Of a DNA stretch of 64,000 nt, positions 21,650-34,254 are shown in pieces. The translations under genes and the position numbers were made by a program. This DNA is from Manduca sexta. Lineage: Eukaryota; Arthropoda; Insecta; Lepidoptera; Sphingidae. Each line of letters starts with the position of its first letter. Position 1 is the first letter of the stretch. The notes beneath the pieces were generated by a model that worked only from the letters and a program-made list of their open reading frames with translations, did no database searches and was not told the DNA's origin. Where the stretch lies: the NCBI RefSeq assembly GCF_014839805.1, contig NC_051123.1, positions 9,282,727-9,346,726 of the forward strand. The letters run 5' to 3'.

Positions 21650-24000
21650 ACAAGGGTAATGCAACAACTACAGACAAATTTTAATCTAAGTTTTTTGGTG
21701 CAGATATCTACTTTTATACTGCTGAATAACAAGACGAGCAATTTATTCCACAAATGATGCCTCCACGAATTTATTTAAATAGTAACAACACTAACCAGTA
21801 CTTGAATAATCCCTGCATATATTATTGAGCAAAATATTTGGAGATAATTTTACATAGATGTTGGTACATGTTTCGCGGACAGCAATAGTTGTGCACGGCA
21901 AAATAGTTGCGTAAATTGCTCCCTAGCGTGTATAGGGTTGTCCAGAAAACACAGGTTGTCTATTGCGTAATTTGTAACTGCTTCTTAGCGTGTATAGGTT
22001 AGAGGAACCAGGATGTCTATTGAACAACTTTCTTCAGACTTTTACAACTACGCAAAGCTGTGTGCCAAATGCTTAAAGTCGAAAGGAACTTATAGACGGT
22101 GCCTATAAAATATACATTTAATGAAGGATTAAATGTATATTAAAATATATAATAAAAATATTGGACATAATATTTTAATTCCTCTCAACAATAAGATAAA
22201 TCGACTTCAAATAGTAAACATGCCTTTTGTTTAATAGCAGATATACAATATATAAAACTAAATGAGATCAAAGGGAAACTATAAATTACTAAATAGTATT
22301 TTTTTGACAACACGTTAACCTCACCAGTTAAAATTCCTGAAAAAAAACTAGACTATAACACTGAGAGATAGTATAACATTCTATTAGCGAAAGAATTGTC
22401 AAATTAGTACACGTTTTAAAAATAACCCTACTCGATATGCACTTTACCTCTTTATATCGATAAAAATTGATCATCCGAATGTTTCATCATGCAAAGTCTG
22501 ATGATAGTGTGTACCTCAAACAAAACGTTTATTTAGACGGGCAGTCGATCGTCTTCCGCCCGCTTGGGCCGGCCGGGCTGGCAAGCAATTTGCCCCGTCG
22601 TTCCGTTTCGCCTGTCACGCACAGATGTGCCTGTGTACACTGTTATTCAGCGTTTACGATCCACAATTTAGATTGTTCTTTATTAGAAATGTGTGGATTG
22701 GAACTTTAGGATACAATTTTCTACATTTTACCCTATGGAACGTGAACCAATTGATTTGGAAATGGAACGTGGTTTAAAATTGTTGTTTTGTGGTAACTGT
22801 TTGGTTCGTTTATGAAGTCTGTTGAAGTCGTTATTAAACTGAAATATTATTATTAATTATCAATTAATTACATAGCTTTAATAATAAATTGATGGTCCCA
22901 AAATACACGTCTGAATTAAAACCCAATTTGAATAGCAAGCAACAAGAGGTGAAAATTTAAATAAATTCGAATAGTAAGTACCAGGAGAGCAGATAAATGC
23001 AAGAATAGATTAACTCGACCGCTGTGGATATTAACCGCTACTACAAGGTAGCTCTGTGGAGCTCTCGAAAATTTATTCTGTGGTGATGCTAATGAGTTGA
23101 TACTGGGACTCTTGCCGCCCGTGCTCCCCTGGTACACGGCTAATTGTAACTGAAGTTTTCGAAGGTTGCTGCCCCGTTCGTAAATAAAGTTTTTTATACC
23201 AAAAAAACCGTGCAAAAAGAAATACCCTATTTCAATTAAATTACAAAAAGTAGTTACTTACCTACTCACGCTAAATTAATGCGGGCATATTAGTTTTTCT
23301 TTCGACGCATTTTTTCCGTTCTATAACGTAATTCAATGTTGTAGGTTTTATTCATATTTAATGGAATTGGTTACAAAAGATAATACGATGAGTTCGAGAA
23401 GCCATTGTTCACATGGTGTAATTATATACGTTATTTACAGCTAACAACAGGGCAGCTACAAGGTAGGGACTATCATGTTCCAGTTCGAGGACATTAATCG
23501 TATCAAATAATAACTAAAGTAAAGAACGTAAGCGCAGTTTTCTCAAATATACTTTGCCATGTAACAAATTGTTTTAATAGTCAATTCTTCTTCGCAACTT
23601 TTGCACAAACACTGTACACTGTCGTTTTGGCCAGCGGTTAGAATGTTAGATATTAAATATTAATAGTCTCACTTATAAAAATTCGCAAAGCTATGCTTAA
23701 TTAAAACAAAAATATCTCGATCAGCTGTTAGTCAAAATCCGCCATCTTGCCTCTTAATAAGATTTAAACTAGGAACCGGTGATGTTTTTGACAGCTATTT
23801 AAGCAATTCCTTAACTCCTCTTAAGGCTATAACAAGTTAATATGTAAGACTATATGTTTGAGATAGTAGAAATATAGTTGAAGGGAAGCTTTACTGTTGA
23901 GTTTCTTACGGTCAGTGAAATGAGGGCAGGTAATTATTAGATCACCCGATGTGGCTTGGAACTAGAAAGGCAACGACTTGGAAGGTGCCGTTAGACAAAA
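21650..24000. other. Non-coding stretch
   Basis: No supported exon was found. A GC-rich patch at 22540-22625 contains gggccggccgggct. A 99-codon minus frame (23215-22916) spans a mixed-composition block but has no domain I recognise. No family copy was seen. Confidence 0.45.
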
Positions 24001-24007
24001 AAATGAT

Positions 24008-24060
24008 GGAGACCTTAAGCTAGATGGGAGGACGAGATTAAAAAAATGTGGGGCCAAATG
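24008..24060 (+). pseudogene. Possible LINE ORF2 relic
   Basis: In one frame the text reads ARWEDEIKKMWGQ. This resembles the R.RWEDEIKK..G..W segment near the C-terminus of Jockey/RTE-type LINE polyproteins. It is very short and isolated, so chance similarity remains possible. Confidence 0.35.
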
Positions 24061-24517
24061 ATTTTTTTTAAATTATACTCTTTTGGCTATATTACTTAAA
24101 AATACTATGCAGAATATAATTATCGTATGACCACCAATGCTACTCATTATAATTGTCAATTCATATAATTTGCGTTACAAAGCAAAATAGACCCTAAAAA
24201 CATAACCCTAAAGACATAATTATAAAACTCGATACGTATTCAATTACCAGAACGTGGCAAATGTATTAAACCCAACCCTTATTTGGCGTACAGTATTAGT
24301 CCATCACAATAGTAATTTCATTAGCTATTGATTTGTCCGGCGGTCGGCAAATATGGCGATTGATGCAATAAAAAATTCATTTCCACTTTGCTGCCCGTAT
24401 TCCAATTAAGTGTATGTACTCTATTGTGTACGGATTTTATGTTAACTGTACTAAATGTGGGTATGTAATCATGAAATTCAGACGGTTTAATATTTATGAC
24501 ATAATTGTTTTCAAGAA

Positions 24518-24665
24518 TCATTACATATAATACTAAGTCTCCGCCAAGTCTGTATGCCTGAACGTGAAGACTACGGAATAGACTTCGATGAAATATGGTA
24601 TGGTGATAGTTTGAGACCCTGGGAAGGACATAGGCTACTCTTTATCCTCAGAAAATATACATAAG
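24518..24665 (+). repeat. Helitron-like remnant
   Basis: ataatactaagtctccgcca, ctgtatgcctgaacg, gagaccctgggaaggacata and ggctactctttatcc are internal words of the common lepidopteran Helitron-like family. A better-kept stretch of the same family lies at 29459-29640. No CTAG end was found. Confidence 0.45.
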
Positions 24666-24669
24666 TAAA

Positions 24670-27085
24670 GTGTCTGAGATTGTTTGTTGTTGAGTAAAAG
24701 CCCAATTTAAATTAATCTGTTTTATTATCCGTTTTATTATCTATGTGATTGTCTATGTTCTCTTGTCAATTGTCAATTCATTATTCATTCTCGGAATAAA
24801 CAAGTTTCGCGGTAAAAAAGGTGAATATTCTTAATACACAACATTTGCAGTAAGGAATATTTGGATACACTGAAAAAAAAATCCCTAATGAAAAAAAGCT
24901 GTCCTTGAACATACTTATTTTATTTTCAATATTACTTAAATTCTTGCCATAGTAACTGCGAGTAGGAGTAGCTATAACTAGTCACATTGATCCAAGTCGG
25001 TGTTCCACGAGGGGTTGACGTCAGGCAGTTGTAAAAACTAAACCAAATCGTTTTCCTACATACGTGAAAACTATGTAATATCGATCCCACATTTCATTGC
25101 GATAATGGCTTGTTTAGGTAAGTAGAAAATTATAGATATACTGACGAAATCAATTATAACTTTCGGTTATTTACTTTAAAGTTTAAATCGCTTTACCTCT
25201 ATTAATTTAGACATACTGGCAGACAAATAAACAACCTCGTGTAGTTTTTAAAAATAAATCCAAGTAATTTGAAATAAGAATCTTATATCATGCATTGATT
25301 ATTTCGCCGTTTACTTTTTCTTGGCTACTTTGATTATGAGGTACGTAATATTGCAGATTCTCTAGAATTTATTGAAAGCAATTTGCATCCAAAGATATGT
25401 ATGCAAACACCGTTCACTCCCAGATTAAGCAATTACGATCAAAAATCCTCTTTGAAGCTAGCCTTGCACGAACTATGCCTTTGAGCGTACGGTGCAGTTT
25501 CATTCATCGTGCACTCTATTGCAATCAAAGTAACAAACGTTGGAATTTAACTGTTTTCAGTTTCGTATTCCATTGCCTAACATTTTTGAATCGCGTTCCA
25601 GCGTTATGCTGGTAATGTACGCATCTATCTTTAACAGATCGTTGCGTTTGACACGTCAATTACCCACCAGCAACAGTGACACAATGCACCAACATGAAAA
25701 CAGAGTAGTAAGGTTAAAATAGAATGTTAAAAATATACCAATGTGCACTGCAGTGCATGAATTTTTTATTTCAATCCATTTTTATTTACTTTTACTGCTG
25801 GATGATATTGCATTCGAACTGGGGACGATTACGAATTATTTATTTTGTTTACGCTCTCAATTCAGTAGGGAATAGAATACTCTTCGGATGAATGCACAAG
25901 GCTTGCATAAATACTGATGGTGAGAAAGTTTAAGATCAATTTAACACTATACTTGATGGCAACTATAACCGTAACAAAATTCCGTGATAGTAAGTCGTAC
26001 TGACTAGTCCTTTAGGGGCAGCTACATTTTCAAGAAAACTGAGAAGCCATAAGTCGATATACATTATATTTAATATATAACAAATACGGCCCGTAGTATA
26101 CTTAGTACATTGTAATCATTTTCCCGTGACAGGAGAAAAAATCGAATCAAATTCGTAACATGCAGCTATCACCAAGATGGCGCTGTCAATCTGCGAACAT
26201 CCACTTTGTTTCCAGACAAGAGCCTTTTGGAAATACAGTACCAGGGTCTCAAAGCTAACGAGCACATTCATTTAAAAACACTAGTCGATGTGCAGTGAAG
26301 CGTACGAATTGCGTTCCGTATTAATTTTTCGTTTGCTTGTCAAGAGCCCCTAGGCGGGGTTTAGCTCTCATTACAACTGCTGTCGTGGTTTATATTGTGT
26401 TCTAGGCTGAAAGAAATACTGCCTTTGCCTAACCGAAAATTTAAAAAAAACCCTGTGTTTCATGCATGCTGACTTTGCATTGTTAGTAACAAATTGTATT
26501 TTAAAACATTCGAGTAAAGTAAATATTTGTGAAAAATATAAACTATAACTTATAGCAAAAACTAATTTATCTAAACGAAGTCACATGCCGGCATTTTGTC
26601 ATGAAAAAATTACACATAATTTAAATATGGCGACATATTCTCCATGAAAGTATAATATTACTGCGGGGTCGCCACACACGCATAAATCTTCATAAGCCGC
26701 CATCTTGAAAGTGCATTTTCCCCGTGGGTAATTTCATGTTACTGGCAACATTTATCATCATTCTTGGCTGGCAACACCAAGGAAGATGTATTGTTTACGG
26801 AAACCGTGTGTGCTTAGCGGCGTCATCTTTAGATACCTTCGATTACTTACTGAATGGTTGAGTTATTGGAGGATAGTGATTGCTAGACTAAAAATAAAAT
26901 GGAAACGTTTTACAATTTTATTACTTTGGCTTTAATATTTCCCATGTTTGATTTGCACGTTTTTCTCGTATATTCCAAAAAATTTATAGTTGAATTACAT
27001 TTTAGATGTAGTAAACAAACATTTTATATGGGTTTAAGTGTTGTCTTAAAATAATGCTATTATTTATATACTATTTATCATTCTT
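24670..27085. other. Non-coding stretch
   Basis: Frames at 25397-25615 and 25540-25722 lack domains and are AT-driven. No SINE copies were seen over about 2.4 kb, which is long for this window. Parts near 26160-26400 and 26640-26830 are GC-richer and may be conserved non-coding DNA. Confidence 0.45.
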
Positions 27086-27087
27086 TT

Positions 27088-27180
27088 TATACATTAAAAT
27101 ACGTCAAGGCGGATTTAATGCCTTCGGATTCTCTACCAGTCAACCTTTAGGTGATGCAGAGATGAAACAAACATACATGA
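27088..27180 (-). repeat. Repeat family G copy
   Basis: tttatacattaaaatacgtc, aaggcggatttaatgccttc and ctctaccagtcaacctttag match 45590-45712 closely. On the minus strand this reads as a retroposon 3' end, with gcattaa then tccgcctt and a T/A-rich terminus. Confidence 0.55.
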
Positions 27181-27743
27181 GTGTAAAAAAAATCTATAAA
27201 TAATATAAATATATAAACACGAATATTAATGTATAAAATATATATAAATACAAATAATTTATAATGTGTCTTATCGCCATGTTTATTGACTGACACTTTC
27301 TGACACTGAACTAAGTAGGCAGTTATCCGTCACCACATTTATATTGACCAACCCACAGCAGTATTACATATAACGAGAACTTTAATTTAGTCTACCTTTT
27401 CAAAATTCAGATTCAATTTTCATATAAGATATTTCGCTCTTATATTTTCCGAAACAAGGGAGAAAAGAAACCACATCGTTAAACGGTTTTCTCAGACACG
27501 ATATCTGAAGATGTTCCCAAACGTAGTTCGTAGACTGTTTTAATATTAATACTTTGAAAGGAAATTTATAGATCATATTGAAAGGGAGCGGTGAGCCAGG
27601 CGTGAAATTATTCTAATTAAGTTCAAGAAAGTCTTGATTAAATATGAAAAATACTTTGTAAAGGAAAACAAAATTCAACGTTTCATTTTGCACAAAAGTT
27701 ATGTACTTTATTTTTTGTAGACTTTTGCTTTATGAAATTTGTT

Positions 27744-27988
27744 TGCTGGTGGTAGGATATAATTTATATCCGCCAGGATACAAGGTGTTAAAACCCGCAA
27801 TAGTGGTCCACGTAAGTATGTCGCGTTCCGGGATCAGCCTGTGTATATCCGGTTCCAACAGGCCGGCATAATTGTATCGACTGTCGAGAGGTACCTAGTC
27901 ATCTGTCGTCACTCAATATTCTATTAGACTTTCATTTCACTTACCATCAGGTGCAATGGAGTCACGTTGCCGTGCCAGTGCTTCCATA
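27744..27988 (+). repeat. SINE-like family C copy
   Basis: gctggtggtaggatataatt, atccgccaggatacaaggtg, gttccgggatcagcctgtgt, caacaggccggcataattgt and cttaccatcaggtgcaatgg appear in order. A short internal deletion removes the agcgacc block. Confidence 0.75.
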
Positions 27989-27989
27989 C

Positions 27990-29420
27990 AAAATTTCATA
28001 TACTCACATTAATAATTATTGAACTTATTTTATTTCCCCAAAATTCTTAAGTAGCCACATGTTTTATCAAGATTCTTATAATAGTAACATAAAAAACATT
28101 AACACAAATTCAGTTGCAACTTTATTGCATATTCTTTCATTGAAAATAACAGAACAGCGTCGGCATAGACTTCACCGCGTTCAGAATTCAAAAGAGACGC
28201 AACGTGCCCTATCTCATAATATATTCTTTCCGGTAATTACGCTTCTAAAATTAATATCCAGGGGTATTTTGTACCACGGCGCCATTGTTGCGTGAACTTT
28301 GCGGTCGGCGGAAGGTAAAATATGATAACAAGGGCCCAACGAGCCCAGGTAAAGGAAAATTGCTTGCAAAGATGCTTCTGCCTTCGAGGGTTATGTAAAA
28401 ATAAAACGTGTGCATTAGAGATGCTTCTCAATTAATAGCTTTGAGCGTGCTAAGCCGAGATAAACTGGGAACTTCTTTTACGTCGCTTGTCGTATTTTTT
28501 TAGTCTGTGGAAGGAAGGTGGACATTAAAATGATATTTATAGTACACTTTAACGGTCAAATGGCGCATGCATTATTTAAAGTAGTTGTACAACTCGAGAG
28601 TACTTCCTGCGGAGTTTTAACTCATGTATTTTTACGGTTGTGATTTCATATTTTCCATAGCTTTAAATGGCCTTTCGCTTAATTTAATACTTCTTTTTTA
28701 TCTTTAACTATTCTGAATATGTTTTTTGGTGGAAACACATCTGTACAATCGCGGATCGCAATTAAAATCCCGATTGGTAGTGCAATAAACTGGATTTATT
28801 AAAATTAATCCGACACTTAACCGCGGATTATTATGACATGAGCCTTTATCCCTGCAGGCCGTACGTAAATAAAGCTCAAATTGTAACAATTTCGCCCGTG
28901 CACCGCGTTCGAATTAATGTTTGCGTCGCCATTTCAATTTTGGCACGTCGATTGTTTAACTCGATCGCTTTGGTATTATGTTCGCCTGGTAGCTAATCTT
29001 TGGAATTATCATTGTGTCATGGATCCATCATGGTTTTAACCCATCGATGGTGCAGTTGACCTGTTATCTTTTTTATAAATCTGCAGTAAAGAGATTTTCT
29101 ATGCCTATGGTTCTCAGCATGGCTTTATCTTTCTTATATTTATTTACAGCTAGGGATACTAAGTCCATAACTTAAATCTATGGTGATTTAAACTATGACT
29201 CGGCACCATGGTCTTTATTACTCCTTATTTGACCTTAGCGGATTCCCTATGGAACCAATATTGTCCTATCCATATGAAACTTACAAATCTGTCATTTTAA
29301 AAACAAAAAAGATAACTATTTAGATTGTAGATAAAAAAATTACAAAATCTTTCTTAACTACATACATACATCGGAAAAACTATCTTTTGATTTCTGTAAT
29401 CATCAATTATAAAAATCGAT
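27990..29420. other. Unique non-coding stretch
   Basis: No exon or repeat family copy could be supported. Blocks around 28140-28480 and 28780-28990 have balanced base composition and no frame continuity. They are candidates for conserved regulatory DNA, by inference only. Confidence 0.45.
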
Positions 29421-29422
29421 CG

Positions 29423-29482
29423 AAGCGTAACAGGCAGAGTAAGTATCGATCGAAATCCATACTTACTCTGCCTGTTACGCTT
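29423..29482. repeat. 24-bp perfect inverted repeat, 12-nt loop
   Basis: Arms aagcgtaacaggcagagtaa + gtat (29423-29446) and the exact reverse complement (29459-29482) flank the loop cgatcgaaatcc. The right arm is the start of a Helitron-like sequence (actctgcctgttacgctttc), so the left arm is an inverted copy of an element end. The decamer atcgatcgaa also occurs on both sides of the left arm. Confidence 0.8.
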
Positions 29483-29640
29483 TCATGACTAAATCACTGA
29501 TCCGATTTCGATAAAATTTTGCATGAAAATAGTTTGTGTCCCTGTGAAGGACCTCGGGAAAATATATAGCGGGATTTTTATCTTTGAAACACCTTTACAC
29601 AGAACAGAGCCACGGCCAATAGCTAATACTATATGTTTTT
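29459..29640 (+). repeat. Helitron-like element body
   Basis: ttactctgcctgttacgctt, tcatgactaaatcactgatc, gatttcgataaaattttgca, tgtgtccctgtgaaggac and gcgggatttttat run in the order of the common lepidopteran Helitron-like family. The 3' terminus is lost near cagagccacgg. Confidence 0.5.
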
Positions 29641-30531
29641 TCTAAGGTGTGTAATAACTTATAAAACATTAGGTACAGTTTTTCTTTAATAAGGATTTTT
29701 TTCGAAAAATAAATTAATAAGTTTACCATAATTGTTACGGTACATAGTTTAAAAAACATATTGTACGCAAATATTTTGGAAAAAAAAAGTTTGAAAATAG
29801 AACACTATATTTCACCTTGAAAAGTTCACTCAAAGATTAAAATTACAATTTTAAATCCTCAACAAGAGTTCCAAATTTAAATTAACTTTTTTAAAGTTGC
29901 ACGCAAAGAATCCTGCAATACACAGCCATTGTCAGTCACCTGCAGTAAGGCCATTGCTATTACGTTGTTGATGACATCGCGCTGACCCAGTGCGGATTGT
30001 CAATTTGATTTGATTGTCAAGATTAGTGGCCAGTGTAGTGGCTTATTTGAGATGACCCTCAGACGTTTATTTTGATTGACGGAATGCTGAATGTTTGTGT
30101 TGACCATTTGGCTTGATCGATTTCGATGGTGTTGACTTTGGCTTTTCTTGAATATGGTTTAAGTCATTCATTTCTTCAAAAGAATTATATTCTCTAGAGT
30201 TAATTACTGTCGGAAACAACATAGTGCTATACTATTATTACGTAATTTAATTTAATTGGCATGGGACTTTGAACTCCGAAGATACAGAAGAAAACTCCAA
30301 AACTCCTTTTTGTGTTAGGTTTTGATTGAACATCATTTTTGTATATTTGTTCGTTACTTAATTTAACTATCCTACTATCCTATTCTCATCCTATAAAAGT
30401 TGTTCCATTTTATTGTTTTAGTCTGATATATCAATTACTACTGTCGCATTCCCTTTATCTCCTTTCTTCGTGCAGAAAATTAAAATATAACAAACAGCGA
30501 TAAATTCGAAAAAAGTTTCATTATCTTAAAT

Positions 30532-30556
30532 ATTCGCGTAAACATAAGAAATCATT
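30532..30556. repeat. Isolated Penelope outer end
   Basis: The 25-bp segment attcgcgtaaacataagaaa + tcatt equals the outer terminus of the Penelope dimer at 36960-36985 exactly. The rest of the element is not recognisable next to it. Confidence 0.5.
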
Positions 30557-30987
30557 TTGGATTGTAAGAGTATTTACAAACGGTTTTTCTTTTGTCATAT
30601 AGAATTCGTTACACTACACAGCATATTACTTATCTGATTGAACAGTAATCCATTTACTAACCCATACCAATAATTGGTAATTTAAATGCTTTCAAATTAG
30701 CTCTACAAAGTCCGCACAAACGAGTAACGTCAGGCTTTAATCTAGTGTTTCGGTACGATGAACCTAAACCAATTATGGCTAGTGGAAAGAGCGGGCTGAG
30801 CGCATGATTATTATCTCGAAACTCCTTCAAACTTCTCAAATTAACTAACTTACCAGAGTAATTTCTTCGAGTTCTTAAGGCTCTTTGAAATTTAAAAATG
30901 GAATACAAAGCATTTTATTATTGCATAAGCGTTGCGTCAATAAATTCTTTGTGGAACGAGAATACATTTTTGTGTATCAAGGGAAGT

Positions 30988-31188
30988 GTTTTTTTAACGG
31001 GCACGGCCAACTGACTTTACTGCACCTAATGGTAAGTGGAGTGGCGTCCAATAAGAGTCGGCGAGAGATGATTACCCTCGACAGTCGCCACAATTATGCC
31101 AGCCTGTTAGAACCGGATATACGAGTACCTTGTGTATATCCGGCTGATCCCGGAATGCGACTCAGTTACGTGGGTGATTATGGCGGCT
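30988..31188 (-). repeat. SINE-like family C copy (antisense)
   Basis: acgggcacggccaactgact, gcacctaatggtaagtggag, gattaccctcgacagtcgcc and tgtatatccggctgatcccg are reverse-complement family C blocks. The 114-codon plus frame from 30885 lies over it and is not a gene. Confidence 0.75.
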
Positions 31189-31194
31189 ATGTGC

Positions 31195-31265
31195 GGCAAA
31201 AGGTCCATATAACCTGCTGGCTTCCTTGAAGCCGGTGCCTATTGCTAGTAGTTAGATATATCTAA
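31195..31265 (+). repeat. Repeat family D fragment
   Basis: gcaaaaggtccatataacct, gctggcttcc and tagttagatatatctaatg resemble the head of family D as at 59210. It adjoins the antisense SINE C with almost no gap. Confidence 0.4.
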
Positions 31266-31296
31266 TGTTTTTCTACGTCAGAAACATTATATATTC

Positions 31297-31605
31297 TATT
31301 CTATAGACACGAACGTCCATGTACACTATTTGTTCAAAATCTGAACTAAAATGGCAACCAAATTATCACTGTTATAACCTAATTATTCAGTTGAACAACA
31401 AATAATTTTACACATTTGACTAGTATTTTTTATTCACATTCAAGTTTAAACTTAGAGTTCCTATATTATGAATGCTACTCCGTACATATCTACACGCTGT
31501 CAATGTTGAAATCAAACTAATCTCAGGTGTACGGATTGAAGTACAGTTAAGTCGAACACAATGAGTATACGGAACGCCAAATCTACTACGTAGTACATAT
31601 ATATC
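31297..31605 (-). repeat. Repeat family E, inverted copy
   Basis: The plus strand begins ttctatagacacgaacgtcc and ends ggcgttcc-like text, aaatctactacgtagtacat. Read on the minus strand it parallels 33892-34200 from the tacgta head to the tctatagaa end. It is more diverged than the copy at 33892. Confidence 0.65.
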
Positions 31606-31980
31606 GATGGTGATATATGGTCAGATTAATCAATTTACTAGACGTTATATTAAAAATAAGCAGCGGCTTCACATCACCACACACGATTTGAAGCCGCCGA
31701 CACAAATGGGTCGATCAAGAGCATCACAATAACGTTAATATTGTTTGTAAATGTGCTATTTCAGAAAAATAAAGCTGACACGAGTGCGAATTTATGTCTG
31801 ACCACGTCCGCTCGTTGGCTAGTTAAGCCTGCATGTGATACATTGTCTTAGAATTACTACAACAATATTACCAACTGGTTTGCGTGATAGTCTTGTATAA
31901 ACACTCCTGTTGACCATTTTTCCGGGATGAATAGTAGCCTAAGTACGCCATAATGCAGGAGATAACAAGAAGGTTTTATG

Positions 31981-32236
31981 TCATTTCTCTATTTCTGCCA
32001 TCAACAGCAGTGTGTAGTCACCGGTCCCGGTTTGAAGGACGTTGTAGCTAGTGTAACTACTGGACATAGTGAGACTTAACATGTCATGTCTCAAGATGGC
32101 GAAAGCAGTGGAATACCAAACAATACTTTGTAATTCATGGTGTTGGATGGTGTTTCTACTGTATATGGGGCGGTCATATCGCTTACAATCAGGTGAACGG
32201 CAAGTTCGTTTCGTCATTCAAAGCAATTTAAAAAAA
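31981..32236 (+). repeat. SINE-like family B copy
   Basis: tctatttctgccatcaacag, tgtgtagtcaccggtcccgg, tggcgaaagcagtggaatac, ggatggtgtttctactgtat and aggtgaacggcaagttcgtt follow the family order. The 5' head is truncated and the tail is A-rich. Frames of 78 and 67 codons over it are not genes. Confidence 0.75.
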
Positions 32237-32438
32237 ATCTACGGCTCGGTCCAAATGTATAACAAATTTTAATTACAAACCTCATTCGCATTATAAATAT
32301 ATTGGAATAAATCTTGTTACAGGGTAATAAATGTATGTACTTATAATATCTTTACTATATAAAAAACAATAATAAAAATGGTCTACCTCATATTATATCG
32401 CAATATCGCTTATATAGTAATACTGCATAAAGACTTAC

Positions 32439-32650
32439 CCAAAGACGAAGTTGTGTAATTGCCCATACAGAGTCGCATTAGAGAGATCTACTGTCCAATC
32501 ACTGAACACGTATTGCTCGTGGAACTTGAGGTCCGTGTGTATATCCCAATTAATGGCGTCACACGCGCGCTCCGCTATAAATATTGATAAGGCAGTTCCG
32601 TTCGGACAACATCGTCCGTGTTTTACGTGCGCTGCGGCCGTGTGTAGCAT
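32439..32650 (-). CDS. Candidate first exon, unknown product
   Basis: A minus-strand frame opens with an ATG at 32650 (MLHTAAAHVKHGRCCPNG...) and stays open for 71 codons. It ends ...GQLHNFVFG exactly where the sequence becomes G|GTAAGT, with the in-frame stop lying inside the donor. The segment is CpG-rich (about half GC) in AT-rich surroundings. I recognise no domain and found no partner exon. The opposite strand carries TATAAATA at 32576-32583, so the block could instead be a plus-strand promoter region. Both readings are inference. Confidence 0.35.
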
Positions 32651-32921
32651 TCCACATCATGTACAGTTGAGATTAGCTATGAATATTAATATGTGAAATG
32701 GGGGGAATTAACAGCACCAAGTAATTATTTTGGCAATGTCGAAAGTTATGATGTATAAAAGTTTTTTGGTATATCGTTATAATTTAGACGTACTGCTATT
32801 ATTTGATATTGTTTTTTGGGAAATACACCGAAATACAACTAAGGTTTCTGTAAATAACAGAAAAAAGAATAATTTCTAAAAAAACATTTTATAATAAAAT
32901 TAAGTTTAGACTCTTTATTCT

Positions 32922-33507
32922 CCGCCCTGTGGAATGGGGGCGTTTGGAGAATTCCACCACGGCATCCCCTGCCTGTCGTAAGAGGCGACTAATAGGGGCC
33001 ACGAAGGGGGTCGTCGGCGGGCAGCAGGGGGCTGTCCGCCCTAGTGCATTTCTGTGCATCTTTGCACATTTGTCGGTTAACCCCGGGTTGGACGGCAGTG
33101 TGTGTAGTTGGCCTCACGCTGCCGTAGACGCCGAGGGCGTCCTTCGGTGCGCGGGGGTTTCTGAGCCCCCCCCCCCCCATAGGAGACGAGCCGCAAGGCG
33201 GCACCGCGCAGGGGCGGTTGCGGTCGCAGACTAGACACTTCAACGTCAGAGGAAGCCCGCAGCCGTCCCTAATGCGCCGAAGAGGGCCACCGCGGAGTTT
33301 TAGCTGGTAGGCCGTGCATAGGTTTAAGTTGTATATAGGGTTAGGGACTCGGCCCGGCGGTCGCCCGAAGGTCGTCATCAAATCCGGGCGGCTCAACGCC
33401 GGGCCGTAAGGCACGGTTACCCCAGCATAACTGCTCAGTCGCCCCCCACGAAGGCTGGGCGGTAGTAATAAGGGACTTTCTCCGCGAAACCAAAAAAAAA
33501 AAAAAAA
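32922..33507 (+). mobile_element. 5'-truncated LINE, 3' UTR with poly-A
   Basis: A GC-rich block of about 590 bp starts at ccgccctgtgg, contains ggcatcccctgcctgtcgta and agaggcgactaataggggcc, and ends in a run of A. The first words are those of a recurrent lepidopteran LINE 3' end (R1/CR1-like). Near-identical direct repeats, agactctttattct at 32908-32921 and agactctattcta from 33508, are the target duplication. A 179-codon minus frame and a 101-codon plus frame over it are composition artefacts of the GC-rich UTR. A 14-base C run lies near 33166. Confidence 0.75.
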
Positions 33508-33891
33508 AGACTCTATTCTATTTTGCATAATAAAACACAGAGATGTTTTAGAGTATTAAACCCACATTAAAACGCCAACTGAAGAATAAACACTCATTCC
33601 AAATTTAAAAAACAAATTTCATTCTCATTTTAACAGCTTTAACATTGTAATTATTTATCTTGTACAAAGGGCTTAAAGTTGAAATTTTAACAGCGCACGT
33701 AAAGCCTACTACGCAAAATACTCTTGTTTGTCTCGCTGTAAACTCGCCACAAAGCGTCCGACCTCCACTTTATAACCTATTTGTGTCGTCATCACCGTAA
33801 ACTGGCCGAAAACATCCGTGATTTTGTTTTTTTTTTTCCTATCCTTTGCATGTGTGATTCGGGTTATAAGCTATAGGTTGGTATGTACATC

Positions 33892-34200
33892 TACCTATAT
33901 GTACTACGTACTAGATTTGGCGTTTCGAATATTCACTGTGTTCAACTGAATTGAACTGTCATCCATTCAAACTGGTTTTAGTATGGTATCAATATTGATG
34001 CTTGTGGTTGTGTACGGAGTGGCGCTCAAAATATATAACGCGATTCTAAGTGCAAACCTGGATGTGAATAAAAAATATCAATCAAATAAGTAAAATGATT
34101 TGTTGTTCAAGTGAATAAATAAGTAATAACAGTGACGTTTTGGTTGCCATTTTAGTTCAACGTTGCACACATACTTTATATGGACGTTCGTGTCTATAGA
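33892..34200 (+). repeat. Repeat family E, best copy
   Basis: It runs from tatgtactacgtactagatt through tgtgttcaactgaattgaac, gtggttgtgtacggagtggc, gcgattctaagtgcaaacct and tggttgccattttagttcaa to gttcgtgtctatagaat. The head contains the palindromic word tacgta. Two other copies are at 21318 and 31297 (inverted). The length of about 310 bp suggests a SINE or MITE; no tRNA boxes were seen. Confidence 0.65.
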
Positions 34201-34254
34201 ATATACGTCAATAACATCTACACTATAATTAAATCTATCAGAATTTGTGTACTG

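Noticed and set aside
25744..25757. 14-bp palindrome tgcactgcagtgca
   Set aside because: Isolated, and close to what is expected by chance in a window of this size.
30885..31229. 114-codon plus frame
   Set aside because: It covers an antisense SINE-like C copy and has no independent support.
32989..33528. 179-codon minus-strand open frame
   Set aside because: It lies wholly over the GC-rich LINE 3' UTR with poly-A and target duplication. GC-rich DNA has few stops, and the translation starts upstream of the A run and shows no domain.
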